A DNA stretch of 64,000 nucleotides from Saksenaea vasiformis B4078 (GCA_000697055.1 JNDT01001435.1:1-64000), one strand, 5' to 3'; counted from the stretch's first letter, positions 9,814 to 21,427 are shown. Translations and numbers: made by a program. The notes: generated by a model not told the origin, from the sequence alone.

Positions 9814-12080
9814 ATGAGCAAACCAGGAAAGCCAGCTCCTCCTAGAGTGCCTACAAAACCATCCTACCTGTCTGGGAAAAAGATAGCACACAATGACACA
9901 TCAACGAGCAATGGGACGCATGCGGAACAGAAGCAGAAGCCTTATTCAACGACAACAGCTGACAGAAATACCACATCCCAGCAACCACCTCCAGTGCCAG
10001 AACACTGGTCATTCGAACGAGCGCAGACATCGAAATCGGAAGCTTTTCTAAAAAATACTAGAACTACCCGATTGGACAATTCCAAGCAAACAACCGCTGA
10101 TGCTCCAAATCTTCCACCGAAGACGCCAGCGAAAGACCCAACGTGAGGAGACTCTAAGAGTAGAAGAATGTAAAAGAGAGAAAGGTACTCACTAGGGAAT
10201 TTGTCGTAGAAATGGTGTATATCACAGCCAAGATAAGAAAAGGAGTGACACGGTAAGAGGGTTCATCCAATGTGTCCTGTCAAAATGACATCTGATTTTG
10301 GTAGACTTTCAAAGTGTTTCCTGCCTCCCTCGATCCATTATTGAATGCTGACGGTCAGAAATCACGAAAAGAAGACCATTCGTTTAAGAATTCGGCGGAA
10401 ACCTCCCGTCCGGTAAAATAGAACACCATTTACTGTCAAAGATGATTCATTATTTTTCTTTTAGAATGTACCAACGGTGGCAACAATAGAAGATCGATTA
10501 ATAGCACAGCTTGTGGATATGGGGTTTGAGGCTGAATCTGCCAAAGTTGCCTTGGTGGCCACGGGTGGTCACGATTTACAAGCTGCAGTTGATGTACTGA
10601 TTGCAGCCACTGATCCTCAGCATGATCCAAGGATTTCTGTCCAGGCAAGAAAAGCTATGTTTGAACATTCAGAAACCGATAAGAGGGAGCATTTTCGCCG
10701 ACAATCGCAAGCAAGTGACCAGATCAAGAAAGCCGGACAGTTCGTCAAGAGCGGCATGGAGCGTATCAATAAAGCAGCAGAAAGTTTTCGAACGGCACGA
10801 CCAACGCATGAAGAAAAACGCACACCTTCTACTTCAATAGATGCAGACAGTTCCTCTGATGAGGAGGATCCTGAGACAGAAAGGCAAAAAATGCAAGCGC
10901 TGAAAACTTTGCAGGAGATACGACGAAAGGAGTACGTCGAGCAAATACGTGCCCAAACACGTCATACAAACAATAGCCAAGCTGAACCCATGCCACCCTT
11001 CAATACACGTACACACACAGATGCAAACACAAATACGCATATCAACGGACACACTCCGCTTCACACCCCACCAGTACCGCCAAAGCAGCCAGCAGACCTT
11101 GCTAACGAGAAACGTCAACAGGCTAACGAACTCTTTAAGCTCGGAAAGTTTGCGGCCGCAAAATTAGCATACAGTCAGGCGACGACGATGTTACCTCCCG
11201 GGCACGATCTCTTGGTAATCCTATGCAATAATCGGGCGGCAGCCAGACTGAAGTTGCAGGAATACGAAAAATGTGTCTATGACTGCAACTATGTCATCGA
11301 TAGAACGCGGATTCAGGGCAATATGACCACATATTGTGATGGTGTTACGATTCGCTGGCGGGAACAGCAAGTCAAGGCGCTCCAACGGAAAGCTATATCG
11401 CTCGAAAAGTTGGGGAGGTACAGTCTCGCTATCCAGTGTTACGAAGAAAGTGTTGCTCTTGAAGATAGCCACAATGTTCGAACAGATGAAGGAATTCGAA
11501 GATGTCGTGAAGCTATGGCTGCTGAACAGACATCGCCCGTATTCACGCCATCACCGAATCCTACACGGCCTATGAACGCATCATCGGCGTTTCCGGAGAT
11601 TGACTATTCTATATTTGATCTTAGACAAACACCATTAAAACCATCGAAAACGGGCAAAGCTGTCAAAGAAATGCGGGCAAAGACAGCAAAGAAGGAGGCA
11701 GAGGAAGCTGAAAAAATGGCAAAAGCAGACACGGTGAATGCTCGCTTGGCTCAATGGAAGGCTGGCAAAGAAAAGAATCTCCGTACATTGCTGTTAACCC
11801 TAGATGTTATCCTATGGCCGGGTACACAATGGAAAACTCTAAATATGACCGATCTTCTTGAACCCAAAAAGTGCAAGACGATCTATATGAAAGCCATTGC
11901 TAAAGTACACCCTGACAAGGTACCGGAAAAAATAGGGCATCGATAAAGGATTTTGCTAACTGTTCACTAACCTGGTAGCTACCGCCAACTGCATCTGTGG
12001 AAGAGCGAATGCTGGCGAATGGGATATTTGTTATACTCAACGAAGCTTGGGATACGTTCAAAACCCAAAACAACCTCTAA
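9814..12080 (+). CDS. SWA2: Auxilin-like clathrin-uncoating J-domain protein (Swa2 type)
   Basis: Five exons: 9814-10142, a 25-nt microexon 10228-10252, 10305-10412, 10465-11919, 11979-12080; 672 aa with all phases consistent. Order of parts: a Pro/Thr/Ser-rich N-terminus; a UBA domain (IEDRLIAQLVDMGFEAESAK); an acidic Ser stretch (SSDEEDPE); a TPR region (KRQQANELFKLGKFAAAKLAYSQ and NNRAAARLKLQEYEKCVYDC); a Lys/Glu coiled segment; and a C-terminal J domain with the HPD tripeptide at VHPDKV, ending NEAWDTFKTQNNL. This UBA-TPR-J order is that of yeast Swa2/Aux1, which recruits Hsp70 to strip clathrin from vesicles. The J domain is interrupted by the last intron directly after HPDK. The DPLL at the start of exon 3 might be a clathrin- or adaptor-binding motif, which is inference. 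Confidence 0.92.
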
Positions 12081-12522
12081 ATCACTAAACAATAAGCACA
12101 ACTCACTGGATGAGTTTAAAAAAAAAAGAGAAGTCGATAGGACGCGGAAACAAAAGAGATTTATTTGAATACCCGGATAGGAAGAGAATCCCGATAGATT
12201 TATCATACCATGCTTTTTTCTTCTTCTTCTTCTTCTCTAGAATCGGTCAGCGCGAAATCCTCTGTACAGACTAGGCCATGTCTCCTTTGAGGGCCATACT
12301 TATTCCTCTTAGCGTTCTGACTAAATAGATCTTTATAAAGTTCATCAATGTGCCCGTTTTGTTGGTGTGTAAAGGGAGAACATAGCAATTATACGAACAT
12401 GCTTAGGGACCTGTTTATTATCAGGTTTTACAGAACTATGGTGGGATTAGTACGACACCAATTAATGAAATTTATCTTCTTTTTTTTCGAAAAAGACAAG
12501 TTTATTTGAAATGTTTCCGACT
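12081..12522. other. Convergent intergenic spacer
   Basis: This spacer lies between the convergent auxilin and kinase genes. A TTC repeat at about 12219-12236 produces a Glu run in a 61-codon minus frame, which has no other support. It should contain both 3' ends. Confidence 0.5.
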
Positions 12523-14074
12523 CTATTTCAAATAGCTAGCTGATCGGGGACGGTGGTATGGCTGCTTGTTTGGCAAAATAGGGCACTGTGTGATGTCGTC
12601 GCTCGTTGAGTGAGCTAAAGAGGATTCGGATTTTCTTCGTACAAGGCTTTGGATAGGTGAAGAAGAGGCATTCAGTACGGAGGCTTGTTTCTCTTTCAGT
12701 AAATAGTACACGGAGATTAATGGATGGTAGGCTGCTGGTACTGACTGCGGGTCATCGTAAGGGCTGGCATAGCCTTCTTCTAGTGATGCTGTTGCTGATT
12801 TCATCGCCTGGCATTTGGCCACAAAATGGGCTGCCGTTTGGTATCGGCTGGATTCAAGGATAACGTGGAGTTTTTCTTGAAGCTTGGACGGCGTACCCAG
12901 TTGCAAATTGTTCGTCATTATCTCGAGAATCTTCGGGTCTAAGGCGTCGAAGGCCAACGGTTTGCGGGGAGGAAGATAATTGCATATCGGCTGTTCGTGA
13001 CCTTGGTTGAGCCAGGGATGGCGGATGACATCTGCTAGAATGATTCGTTTGTTCGGATTGGTGACGAACATATGCCGTAATAGATGATACAAGCTGTCAC
13101 TGATATAGGACGGATACATGACGTGGCCACGTTTGATTTTATCTTGCATGGCCGGCATGTTTTTGGCATCAAATGGCACAGAACCTGTAACCATGACAAA
13201 TAGGACAACACCCAGGCTCCAGACGTCCACTTCGGGGCCTCGGTAGGGCTGTGCGCATAATAATTCGGGAGCGGCAAAATAAAGCGAACCGCAATACGTC
13301 GTCAGCATTCGTTCCGGCGCAAACATGTTGGAGAGACCAAAGTCGATGATTTTAACATGGCCAGTCCTATCCACCAGAATATTTTCAACCTTCAGATCAC
13401 GATGAACAATAGAGTTTCGATGCATGTAATCTAAAGCGCTGACGACCTGACGTGCAATATGTCGTGCACGATCCTCGGCCAGACGTCGACTGTTGACGAT
13501 ATAGGTCAAGAGTTGCGCACCGTCAACGTAATCCATCAAGATGTACATGTATCTTCCCAGTACAGCAATGTCTTTGAGCGCAACGATGTTTGGATGCTGC
13601 AACAGCATCATCATGTGGCTTTCACGGAGTGTACGCATTTCCCTGTTGCTTTCGCGAGTGAGGCACTTGATTTGCGTTGCTAGGTGATCAGCGCGTGGAA
13701 CGATCTTCACTGCTACCTGTTGTAAAGGAATATACATATATATATATTTGAGCCACAGTTTTTGTGCATGCCGCTACTTCAGCTATTTCATTATTATTAT
13801 TATTATTATTATTTTACCTTTTCTCCCGTTACATTATGTACACCTAATTTGACTTTTCCCATGCTTCCTTTGCCAAGACTTCGTTGTAAAGTATAATCGA
13901 GGACCACTTCCAGATGAGAATCCGTCGAGTCGTCATCCTTGTCGATATTATTTTCGCGAACTACGGGCTCTGATTGTTTTGGCTGAACGACAATTGGTTG
14001 AATCGGCTTAACAACCGGAGAATACTTAGCTTCGGTACCATGATGAAAGGATGGTGCCTTCGTACGGCGATTTA
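12523..14074 (-). CDS. Kin1/Kin2-like Ser/Thr protein kinase, short form without a visible KA1 domain (5' end unresolved)
   Basis: Two exons are clear: 13818-14074 and 12523-13716, in phase at VTGEK|VAVK. An upstream exon supplying the start codon is needed but I could not place it. The kinase domain is complete: glycine loop LGKGSMGKVKLG, catalytic Lys in VAVKIV, HRDLKVENIL, DFG in IIDFGLSNMF, activation loop TYCGSLYFAAPELL. After the domain, AYHPLISVYYLLKEKQA matches the conserved segment that follows the kinase domain in fungal Kin1/Kin2 (relatives of PAR-1/MARK), which act in polarity and exocytosis at the cell cortex. The frame stops soon after in a Ser/Arg tail, with no KA1 membrane-binding domain in view. 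A TTA/ATT trinucleotide run sits in the intron (13787-13813). Confidence 0.85.
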
Positions 14075-15283
14075 CTGCCGATCGTATGTCCAGTCGTTTG
14101 GAAAAGAAAAAAAAACACATCATTTGTTTGTTGTAAGGAAACAAAGAGTGGAGATCTGTTTGTTGAAGCAGAAATAAGTTTCTACGTGCTATATTCGCCG
14201 AGGAGAAACATGATCATCATCCGGGCCTTTATTTTTGTCCTAAAACCGAGTCCCGCCCATCACATAAAGGGCACGTGGACCATCCAAAGGCACATTGACG
14301 AGCCACTTGGGAACGAATAAGTGTGGGGAGCAGGAGACTGACTTTGAAACGACTTCAGCGATCTCACCAAACACATGTACGACAGTTTCTTTTTAAGCAT
14401 CATGAGATCTCAACAAGCGTACTACAAGAAAAAATGAATATAGTAGAGATTTTTGTATATCACACGAGACAGAATACAGAAATCATGGAAATAAGACCAT
14501 TGACATATACACTGTACGCAGCAGGCTGTAATTCAATTTGTGTATAGTGCACACCAAATCAAATCAGAAAGGATGTTCCTCAAGGATGACTCCAAGCTTC
14601 CTGTTGCTATTTTCTCTGCTGCCTCAATACAGTTATGTCTTGGAGAGCAATGTATCCTGCAGAAAGGTCATAGTCCATTTGAGAATGCCTACTTCTTTCG
14701 GATAGCAGGCAGTGCGAACACCGTTCCCATGCAACTGGAGATCCTGTCTATCGTCAAAGTCGGAGAAAAAGTTCTGTGATGCTATATCAATTTTGTCCTG
14801 CTAGAGAGCTTCCACCCACCAATTGTGTGCATCTATTGTTTCAAATTGCTAATCTTACAAGAATGGAACTCTACAACAAGGTTATCTGAATTCTCCTGAA
14901 AGTAATTGCGGTATGACGCTGTGGTGAATTCAGGTTTTTTTTCAAGCTTGCGTTAATGAATTGCGCTGTGCTAGCTCCAAATCATACATTATCATCATCC
15001 ATCGAAGTTTCATTGCTAAGTTGAGATCTTACTTCACGCCGGCGTTAACATGCTATGGCATCTCGGCTTGTGTTAAGTCCATGTCCACTGTACGACAGAG
15101 CTATAACCCCGTTGGTATCACATCCTCCTTATTATGTTGTTAAGGGCAACTTATTAAAAAGAAAACATTGCACCCTACCTTGAGCGCAGCAAAGGCTTAG
15201 CTTGTTGAGGTTTCTTTTAATAATCTTGTATTTTAAGTAACGTTAGATGAATGGATTATTTTTTAACGAATTCTTTATATTGT
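14075..15283. other. Long spacer, possible kinase 5' exon, otherwise empty
   Basis: About 1.2 kb between two minus-strand genes. It must hold the promoter and probably a small first exon of the kinase. Frames at 14323-15143 on the plus strand are short, overlapping and lack motifs. I see no other gene. Confidence 0.45.
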
Positions 15284-15889
15284 CTATGCGTGCGGGGGAA
15301 TCTTAGAAGCACCACCGAGAAGCCATGGAGCATAACGTGCCCAACCTAATGCTTGTAATTTTCGCACAACGGCGGGGGTAATAGCAGCGGTTATTGTCAG
15401 TCGTACAGGAAGAAACAAGGTCTTGTGGATGCCGTATGCTAGAAGAAAGACAGAGGCGAAGGATGCTCTTTCCTCTTCTTTTTTCGACTGTTCTATAACC
15501 ATTTCTTGTTTCTTTTCAGCAGGGGTCTCGAATCCAACGCGTGCCTTGACGCCTTCAAAGCCATCTAATACCACCTTTTCTAGTCGTCTGACTTTATCGT
15601 GGCCCAACAATTCGATAGCGACAAGGGTAACGCCGAGGTCAACACAGCCAATGCCAAGATATACCAAGACACCGGCAGCACCATATTTTTGAGCCAGTTG
15701 CTTGAATTTACCAGCTTTTGGGGAAGGTTCATGTGTGGTGATGACTGGCGTAGACGGTGACGATGTTTGAATTCTAGTTACAGCGATGTTTTCTTTGCTC
15801 GTGGTCAATGTTCGGTGACGAACATGTAGTATTGATTGTGAATTTAGTCGTAATGTAGGTGATAGACGATATAGGGAACGTAATGACAT
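15284..15889 (-). CDS. FAM210/DUF1279 mitochondrial inner-membrane protein
   Basis: Single exon, 201 aa. The ATG at 15889 is preferred over one at 15940 because it begins an Arg/Ser/Leu-rich, acid-free stretch (MSLRSLYRLSPTLRLNSQ) typical of a mitochondrial presequence. The DUF1279 signature then follows: FKQLAQKYGAAGVLVYLGIG and CVDLGVTLVAIELLG, a helical membrane segment. After a charged coiled linker comes a second hydrophobic part (VFLLAYGIHKTLFLPVRLTI) and a C-terminal WARYAPWLLGG. Human FAM210A/B and yeast Nat2-like proteins share this layout and are linked to mitochondrial translation and metabolism. The precise biochemical role is unknown. Confidence 0.85.
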   Translation of the reverse strand: MSLRSLYRLSPTLRLNSQSILHVRHRTLTTSKENIAVTRIQTSSPSTPVITTHEPSPKAGKFKQLAQKYGAAGVLVYLGIGCVDLGVTLVAIELLGHDKVRRLEKVVLDGFEGVKARVGFETPAEKKQEMVIEQSKKEEERASFASVFLLAYGIHKTLFLPVRLTITAAITPAVVRKLQALGWARYAPWLLGGASKIPPHA

Positions 15890-16282
15890 AACAAGGAACG
15901 AGTAAACAAAAAAAGTGAGGAACAATAAGAAACGGCACAACTATTTTTTTTTTAATCGGGGAGATCGGAGCAATTTTTGACACATCTTTTGTATCCTTTC
16001 GGGAGCAAATTTATTTACTGAGAGGAAATAGCATCTCTTTCTCATGCTTAATTAGACTGTAGTGATTCCCATTTTTTTTTTACCTCATTCTGCACAACTT
16101 TATAGTATATAAGTACATAACTGCTTTGTAGCATCCAAAAAAAAGAAAAAAACGATAGAAATCTCCAACATAGAGAAATAGCTGCTGATCCATTCTTTTT
16201 TTCTTTACATTTACCCAAGAACACAAATAACTTGGTTGTTTTAAACTAGACTTTTGTTTCTCTCGAGAATACAATACTCTCT
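15890..16282. other. Intergenic spacer between two minus-strand genes
   Basis: This spacer is A/T-rich with several T-runs (15942-15952, 16071-16081, 16195-16205). It holds the 3' end of ERV25 and the promoter of the DUF1279 gene. No gene was seen. Confidence 0.5.
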
Positions 16283-17109
16283 TTAGTCAATGAGTCTCTT
16301 GCGTCGGAAATATTGGCGCAGATATAAGATCTGCCATGTTCCCAAACTAATCAATGTGAGCAATGACAATATGCTAAATCCTTTGACACGCGTATTTGTC
16401 GATTCTATTATTTTGTTGAACATTAGCATGGATGTCAATGTGATAAAAAAAAAAAGGAAAGAAAAATTACCATTTGTGTCTCTCAGTTTTCTTTCACGTC
16501 GCTGGAGGTATTTCATATCATCGACAATATCCTTCACAACTGTTTCCAATTTACGTAATTCAAGTTCCAATGGTCCCAACTGCTCTTCCTTGGCAATTTT
16601 GTCATAATCCTTTGCTTCAGCTCCCACACTAAACTCTAACTCCACTGTTCGCGAGTACTGGGAATCTTCATGGAAACCTAAACAAGATAACCCTCAGTTT
16701 TTGGAAGCTGTTTGATTTGTATAAACTTACCAGTGTCAAGAACATTGGTAAAGCAGATACTAACGACTGCTGCTGCGTGTGTTTCGAAGACATTGCGAAG
16801 CGAGGAAGCCACTTCACGTCTGCTGAGATACTGATTGGGAGGATCGTTATTATCTGCAATCTGCGCGAATCAGTGAGCATCCAGACAGAAAACCAGTAAC
16901 TCAATGCAAACCTCGACGTAAACACGTTGATTGTATCCCTTGCCCACGTTTACGGCAGCAAGCATCTGAGTGTTTTGCGGCGCGAAAATTGAGAGACATT
17001 TTTTGCCACTCTCGACGTTCTCATTGGTAACAGCACGTAAATCAAAATTGACTGCCGAAGCAAGTACTAAAAGGCTGGAAAGAACAGCAACCAGAAATGT
17101 TTGCCGCAT
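16283..17109 (-). CDS. ERV25: p24-family cargo receptor Erv25 (p24 delta)
   Basis: Four exons: 16912-17109, 16731-16860, 16471-16677, 16283-16404; 218 aa with phases consistent. The product has a signal peptide (LVAVLSSLLVLASAV), then a GOLD domain with the paired cysteines (KKCLSIF and VSICFTN). A membrane-proximal coiled coil follows (LELRKLETVVKDIVDDMKYL), then one transmembrane helix (FSILSLLTLISLGTWQILYL) and the short cytosolic tail RQYFRRKRLID. The tail and coiled coil place it in the delta subfamily (yeast Erv25, animal TMED10). These proteins form hetero-oligomers that select GPI-anchored and other cargo in COPII/COPI vesicles. The 5'-most ATG giving the hydrophobic signal was chosen. 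Confidence 0.93.
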
Positions 17110-17953
17110 GATGATGGAGAAAGGCAACGGTGCGCTTTTTTGCGTGTGTGTCTGTAATCCAGCTTTCAGCTGAGTTACAATCGTCAGGTACCGCGACGGC
17201 CATACACAGATCGATACGTCATGTACCGACTTCTGCGCACCATGTTGCATCCCAAAACTGCCACAATCGTCCAAAGGATATTAACTCATGCTTCATCTCT
17301 GTCAGAAGAGAGATCAAGAGCAAATACAACGATTTTTGTTCTCTTTTGAATAACTTTTATAGAGAATGCGTCCGAAAGTATGCCACTCGGGGAGCGAGAT
17401 GAGTTAGCGCAAAGATTCGTTCACGCTTGCTAAAGGACTACGTTTCACCGTGTGCAAGGACCAAAGCGACAGGGCAAAAGTGGTAAGGATGATACTATTA
17501 TTTCTCATCCAAAAATAACGGATGCAAGAACTTTAGATACCGGAAAGGCTTTTGTCCCTGGTAGCCCCTATCGGTTCTTCACGATGAAAAGCTTTTCTTC
17601 CTTGTTTCATCATAGCAACTAAATCGCTTTATGATATATAATCCTTGACATGTGACCTAACAAATGCTTTGTCTCTTTTTTGCCGAGTCTCCAGATCTTA
17701 TTCTTGTTATTTTGGCTCTATCTTTGCTTGCATTCATGTATCTCAATCACTCTCGAGAATTTTACCTATCACGCCAATCAATCCTATACTAGCTATATTG
17801 TACGAACATCGCGTGTCTCCCATTAAGGGCATGCTTCTCATGGTTCCAATCTTATATACTGACTAGGTTTTCCATGCGTGAAAGGCAAGCTGGTGACGGA
17901 CTGCTGTGACTCAGTTATTAGATTCAACTGCAACCTGCTTGACACCCCTCTTT
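17110..17953. other. Divergent promoter region
   Basis: About 840 bp between the divergent ERV25 and RPI genes, so it should hold two promoters. A 90-codon plus-strand frame at 17130 lacks motifs. No gene is supported. Confidence 0.5.
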
Positions 17954-18893
17954 ATGTTTCGCAAGGCAACGGCACGCTCGTTTGGATTATGGCGCTCCTA
18001 TGGAACGGTTGCGAAGGCTGACCGTGGAAAACAGCTGGCTGCGTACCGTGCTGTCGATGACGTCTTAAATACGAGCCAACGCGTAGTTGGACTCGGCTCT
18101 GGTTCAACTATTGAGTTTGCTCTGGACCGTATTGCACAGAAAAGTCAGCTACATAAGCTTGTGTTTGTACCTACTAGTTTCCAAACGAAGCAACTCATTT
18201 TGAAACATGGCCTTCAGCTTGGAAGCATTGAACAGTACATTTCAGCTAAGTTTATGAAAGTGAATAACGATTGCTCAAACCGGCATGCAGATACAACACG
18301 ATTGACGTGACCATCGATGGAGCGGATGAAGTGGATCCGCAGCTGAATGCAATTAAAGGCGGAGGTGCATGTATGTTTCAAGAGAGACTGGTGGCTCAGG
18401 CTTCCAAGGCACTTGTTCTAATTGCAGGTGAGTGAGCGACACTATTTCCTACTACTTATAGACTCAAAGAATCCCATACAGATGAACGAAAAAAATCCAA
18501 ACAACTAGGAACAAAGGTAATACTTGTGCGATATACTGAAACGGTCGAATAAGTTGCGTTTCTTTTCTGCTTTTGCAGTGGACACGTGGAATACCTGTTG
18601 AAGTCATCCCGATGGGCGTAACGACTGTACAGCACACTCTAGAAAGAATGTTTCCAGAGGCTTGTGTAAAGTTACGCATGGCGACACCGACCGATAAAGC
18701 TGGGCCAGTAGTTACTGACAATGGGAATGTAGTTCTCGATTGTCATATGGGACCAATCGCAGATCCACAAGACATCTACCAAAAAATCAAATTAGTTACA
18801 GGTGTACTAGAAGTCGGGATTTTCAATATGGCTCGAATGGCATATTTCGGTAGTTTACAGGAAGAAGATATTGATATATGGTACAAACAATAG
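17954..18893 (+). CDS. RKI1: Ribose-5-phosphate isomerase A
   Basis: Four exons: 17954-18234, 18291-18427, 18482-18516, 18579-18893; 255 aa with consistent phases. It interconverts ribose-5-phosphate and ribulose-5-phosphate in the non-oxidative pentose phosphate pathway. Signature segments are [14 protein letters not shown] (phosphate-binding loop), [20 protein letters not shown] (substrate and catalytic Asp residues), [11 protein letters not shown], and [14 protein letters not shown]. The 35-nt third exon encodes [12 protein letters not shown]. The first intron has a weak GTACAT donor, set by homology. The N-terminus ([17 protein letters not shown]) is Arg-rich and acid-free and precedes the usual start of the enzyme ([10 protein letters not shown]). 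It looks like a mitochondrial targeting sequence, which is unusual for this normally cytosolic enzyme. Confidence 0.93.
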
Positions 18894-19032
18894 ATACTGG
18901 CTTATCATAACTGCGTATTTTACTGATATCGTCATCCTCTTTTTTTACTGAGATTCTTGTTTCTTATGATCCAAGTTAGTGATTACTCGGAGTAATTATA
19001 TAATAACCAAATAGAAGTTCTTAGAAAGCCAG

Positions 19033-20084
19033 TGTAGCGTGCTATTTTTTACTCTCAGGCAATCTTGCCGCTATTTCTATTTTTTTCAATGACATCGACA
19101 TTATTTTATTTTTCTTTTCTTTCTTATTCTTTTAGTGGAACACTCTAGCTGCTATCATTAGACTCTCAAAATCCCATACAAATCGACATCCACTCTGACA
19201 ACGGCACATGACCTCTGGTATTACTCCCAATGGACCCCACAAACTTTATCCCAAAGGCACATCTGAGCAAGACCACGCACAATCGAAACTGCACACGATC
19301 CAACGTGCATACGATCCAAGGTACATATAATCCAAAGCACGTACGATCCAAAGCGCATACGATCCAAAGCGCATACGATTGAACCAATTACTTGCCGTCA
19401 TTATCCATTCGAGCCATGATAGGCTAAATGTTCATCCACTTAGCGAAATTATTTTCTATCGATTTATTTTGTATAAATACCCTTTCAATTCAATGAATAA
19501 AACATTAGGTTATAACAGCATATTCTTCTCTTGGTTATCTCAAGCCATCTCAAAAGGTCTTTTCCAAAGGTTTTTCTAACCGCCTTTTATTGCTCGCCTC
19601 CGTTGGTTATTCTCAAGAAACCACCGTTAACCCGAATCCATTGATTCCTTTTCTTTTATTTTCTTTTCTTTTTATTTTATTCTCTGTCTGCCAAGCGACG
19701 ACAATTCCGCTGTCCTCTTTTTATTTCTCTTTTTATCTTTAACGAAACTCTTTGACGAAACTCTTTGCCGATTCAAGGTAACGATATCAACGATCTTACT
19801 AACGATCATATTCTATTTTATCCAGATCTCTTTGGATATTGTCAATACCGACAACAGTTACTCTATTCAAACCTTTCTTTTTCTTTCTTCAAGCTTTACC
19901 GCTTAACCAAGTCTTGGTGTTCGACTTAAATCTACACCTGGTGCTCACTCAATTCTGAACCTTTCTATCAACGAACATTACTCAACTGATACCTTTAACA
20001 ACAATCACCGTCATCCAGCTTACGCTACGACAACACTTGGAACAACACTACCCATATACAGTAACCGAAAAATACAGCGTAACA
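19033..20084 (+). repeat. LTR, copy A (TGTAG...TAACA)
   Basis: A 1,052-bp repeat beginning TGTAGCGTGC and ending CGTAACA, the TG...CA format of retrotransposon LTRs. It matches 22462-23592 in inverted orientation from end to end. Inside are tandem copies of a ~16-bp unit of the form GATCCAAAGCGCATAC (19290-19380), then a TATAAATA box at 19472-19479 and AATAAA at 19496-19501. The layout is that of a U3 promoter region. Its right end abuts the broken hAT transposase directly, with no retroelement interior and no obvious flanking duplication (GCCAG versus CCGTT). Confidence 0.75.
19290..19380 (+). repeat. Tandem ~16-bp repeats in LTR U3
   Basis: About five to six imperfect copies of a unit close to GATCCAAAGCGCATAC end about 90 bp upstream of the LTR TATA box. 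The inverted LTR at 22.5-23.6 kb carries a longer array and the remnant at 24.2 kb a shorter one. The position fits an upstream promoter element, though that role is inference. Confidence 0.7.
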
Positions 20085-21427
20085 CCGTTTTTGTCGACTT
20101 GCTTGAGGGCATGCAACTCTCAAGTAAAGAGTTTTATATCACCATGGACAACGCCTCGAATATGGTTGCCATGGCTCGTTGCATTGAAGAAGCACTGTCA
20201 CTGGAAGTGTTCAGTGCTAAATCCAACCGTATTCCATGCATTGCGCATGTAATGAACCTCGCGGTCCAGGTGATGCTCCAGGACAGTATTAATGCTGCAG
20301 CCCCAAGTGACGAATCCTATGAGGTGGACGAGACTGAGGTGGACAATCGTCAAAGAAACCACCCTGGTAAGTAGTATGGGATCGAGTTAATATCTTGACA
20401 TACTTACGTTTTGTTCAGGAGCAATATTACGTCGCTTCCGCACAGGTGTCAACAAGATCCGTTCTTCGCCTCAATGGCTGGAACATTACCGTAATTGTTG
20501 CAGAGAGATCCAAAAAACTGCCATGCCGACCGAAACTGATGAAAGCGAGCAACGACTGAAAGAACTTGTTCTTGACGTCAGAACTCACTGGAATTCCACA
20601 TACGCGATGATAGCTCGAGGTCTCGAAATGCGCCATAGTTACAACATGGTGTGCAGTGGTATCCCAGAACTGGAGGCGTATATCCTGAACGAAAGTGAAT
20701 GGCAAGTCCTCCAGCAGCTTCACACGGTCTTGGAGCCATTTGCCCAACTCACGAATCTCCTCTCAGGTAACGAATATCCATCCCTTTTGAGTACCATCAT
20801 CGGATACAATGTACTTCTTGACCACCTAGAAGCATATCACGAAAATGATGGCTTGGTAAGAGCAAGTACCATATACAATATCAGTCTAACCAATATCTTC
20901 GAATAGAGATACTCCGAGCTATCATATGCAATGGAAATGGCACAGCAAAAGCTCCAACAATATTATGCACATACGGATGGGCCAGTCTACGCAATCGCAA
21001 CCGCCATGGACCCATGTGCCAAATTTCGCTGGTGGAAAGATCAGGAGTGGGAAGAGGAGTGGATTGCGTTGTCGACTTCATGCATTACTGAAGTGTGGGA
21101 GGAAGGTTTTCAGACCACACAACAATCGCTCGCTGCACAAAAACCCGGTTTCCATCTGTTTCAAAGTTGGCCCCATGAGGATCAACTTATGGAATATGTA
21201 AACGAAACGCCCGCAGATGAGGACACGGTGGTGTTGGAGTACTGGCAGAACCACAGCCACCAGTGGCCCCAGCTCGCAAGTACTTGTCCATTCCGGCATC
21301 GTCAGCACCTTCCGAGCATTGTTTTTCGCGAGCCAAATTTTTTATACCCTTTCAACGCAACAAGATGAAGCTGGAGACATTGCTACAGAGTGTGCTTGTT
21401 CAGTCATGGCTGAAGATTTTAGAGTAG
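20085..21427 (+). pseudogene. hAT-family DNA transposase, 5'-truncated and frameshifted
   Basis: Three exon-like blocks: 20085-20366, 20419-20855 and 20907-21427. Recognisable hAT parts are FYITMDNASNM, CIAHVMNLAVQ, the DVRTHWNSTYAMI segment, YAMEMAQQKLQQYY with a DPCAKF block, and the C-terminal dimerisation region LEYWQNH...QWPQLA followed by YLSIPASSAPSE. The last part is in a different frame, with a break near 21275-21280 where a few codons also seem to be missing. The BED zinc finger and the first catalytic region are absent because the left end is replaced by the LTR. Two intron-like gaps keep GT-AG borders. It cannot encode an active transposase. Confidence 0.85.

Noticed and set aside
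12203..12388. 61-codon minus frame with a Glu run
   Set aside because: Generated by a TTC microsatellite; no splice signal linking it to the kinase.
14054..14144. Extension of the kinase to an ATG at about 14129 through a Phe run
   Set aside because: The Phe run is a polypyrimidine tract before a consensus acceptor at 14075; the phase fits an upstream exon instead.
20037..20084. Start of the transposase at the ATG-like MEQHYPYTVT frame
   Set aside because: The same words occur at the end of LTR copy B, so they belong to the LTR and not to the transposase.
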